Source: Methylobacterium nonmethylotrophicum (GTDB lineage Bacteria; Pseudomonadota; Alphaproteobacteria; Rhizobiales; Beijerinckiaceae). Taken from it: DNA of 64,000 nt. A model generated the notes under the pieces. That model had not been told where the DNA came from, did no database searches, and was given only the letters and a program-made list of their open reading frames with translations. The first letter of the stretch is position 1. Every line of letters starts with the position of its first letter. The position numbers and the translations under genes are program-made. The stretch is from the NCBI RefSeq assembly GCF_004745635.1, contig NZ_SRLB01000019.1, positions 1 to 64,000 on the forward strand. The letters are read 5' to 3'. Positions 63,458-64,000 of this stretch are shown piece after piece.

Positions 63458-64000
63458 ATGGATTGGACCTGGATCTCCACCCTGCTGCTCATCCTGGCGC
63501 TCGCGGGATGCGTGTACGGCCTGACCACCGCCTGGCTCGCCGGGCGCCTCGCGCGGCGCCCGGTGCCGCAGCTGGCCCCCGACGCCGCCCGCCCCTCGGT
63601 GAGCCTGCTCAAGCCGCTCTGCGGCGACGAGCCGAACCTCCACCGGAACCTCACCACCTTCTGCAGCCAGGCCTATGCGGGCGCCGTGCAGGTGATCTTC
63701 GGCGTGCAGACCGCGAGCGACCCGGCGATCGCCGTGGTGCACCGGCTCCAGGCCGAGCACCCCGCCCTGCGCATCGACCTGGTGATCGACGCCCGCCAGC
63801 ACGGCTCGAACCGCAAGGTCTCGAACCTGATCAACATGGCGGGGCTGATCGCCCACGACGTCGTGGTGCTGGCCGACAGCGACATGGTGGTGGCGCCCGA
63901 CTACCTCGAGCGCATCGTCGCGGAGCTGGGCCAGCCGGGCGTCGCGGGCGTCACGTGCCTCTATCACGGCGTGCCGGCGAACCGGAGCGTGTGGGCGCAT
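63458..64000 (+). CDS. hpnI: HpnI, hopanoid-associated glycosyltransferase (5-prime part only)
   Basis: 181 residues read from ATG 63458 to the window end with no stop. One TM at the start (ISTLLLILALAGCVYGLTTAW), then the GT-A/ceramide-glucosyltransferase-like core: SVSLLKPLCGDEPNLHRNL, FCSQAYAGAVQVIFGVQTASDPAIAVV, HGSNRKVSNLINMAGLIAHDVVVLADSDMVVAPDYL (DxD in ADSDM) and CLYHGVPA. HpnI adds N-acetylglucosamine to bacteriohopanetetrol. HpnK and HpnJ, which act next, would lie beyond the edge. Confidence 0.88.
   Translation, partial: MDWTWISTLLLILALAGCVYGLTTAWLAGRLARRPVPQLAPDAARPSVSLLKPLCGDEPNLHRNLTTFCSQAYAGAVQVIFGVQTASDPAIAVVHRLQAEHPALRIDLVIDARQHGSNRKVSNLINMAGLIAHDVVVLADSDMVVAPDYLERIVAELGQPGVAGVTCLYHGVPANRSVWAH

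Overview
The window looks like chromosomal DNA of a Methylobacterium/Methylorubrum-type alphaproteobacterium. It is very GC-rich. It carries the PQQ cluster (pqqA, B, C, D, E) of a methanol/ethanol-oxidising lifestyle, an adenosylcobalamin-dependent ribonucleotide reductase as the visible RNR, an NDUFA12-type complex I subunit, an alphaproteobacterial NepR-like anti-sigma factor, cytochrome c maturation genes and a hopanoid gene block. These assignments come from protein motifs and gene order; no database was searched.

Layout. 1-3165 (minus): edge-truncated Uma2-like protein, secreted cyclase-family protein, TetR regulator, NmrA-type oxidoreductase. 3248-8180 (minus): PQQ operon with two pqqA genes, then pqqB, a mobile palindrome, and tightly coupled pqqC-pqqD-pqqE followed by two overlapping genes for exported proteins of unknown function. 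8401-10771 (minus): a histidine kinase/response regulator pair immediately upstream of pqqA. 10927-12936: divergent epimerase and LysR genes. 13582-17322 (minus): nrdJ with two NrdR-box-like sites upstream. 17841-19066: NDUFA12-like and DUF2155 proteins. 19355-22237 (minus): exported protein-ExbB-ExbD-TonB. 22513-27740: receiver protein, WD40 protein, VapD-like nuclease, O-antigen-ligase-like membrane protein, zincin. 27761-31007: HAD phosphatase, argB, MOSC protein. 31284-33923: clpB with a heat-shock-type promoter candidate and a strong terminator. 33983-43242: dehalogenase-like HAD, trpS, endonuclease III-like glycosylase, YciB, a VapBC toxin-antitoxin pair, ftsY, a pseudouridine synthase, mtaB and dapF.

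44225-49949: cytochrome c maturation genes in two minus-strand blocks (ccmA-ccmB and ccmC-ccmD-ccmG). The blocks are separated by a plus-strand insert (DUF1328 membrane protein, GNAT acetyltransferase, chemotaxis receptor). The insert starts with a near-perfect EcfG-type general-stress promoter. 50312-53011: acnA. 53163-59343: a run of small or exported proteins, a NepR-like protein, a GST and an SDR. 59360-59766: a decayed oxidoreductase gene.

60078-64000: an arginine:glycine-amidinotransferase-family enzyme, divergent from hpnL-hpnM-hpnI (hopanoid transport and side-chain modification). This is the most interesting arrangement in the window. Methylobacterium is reported to make guanidine-substituted bacteriohopanetetrol cyclitol ethers, and this enzyme is a natural candidate for adding the guanidino group.

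Several families of palindromic intergenic repeats recur: a 148-bp element inside pqq, two copies of a roughly 150-170-bp palindrome in convergent gaps, and two copies of a hairpin-plus-palindrome element. No insertion sequence, tRNA, rRNA or CRISPR array was seen.
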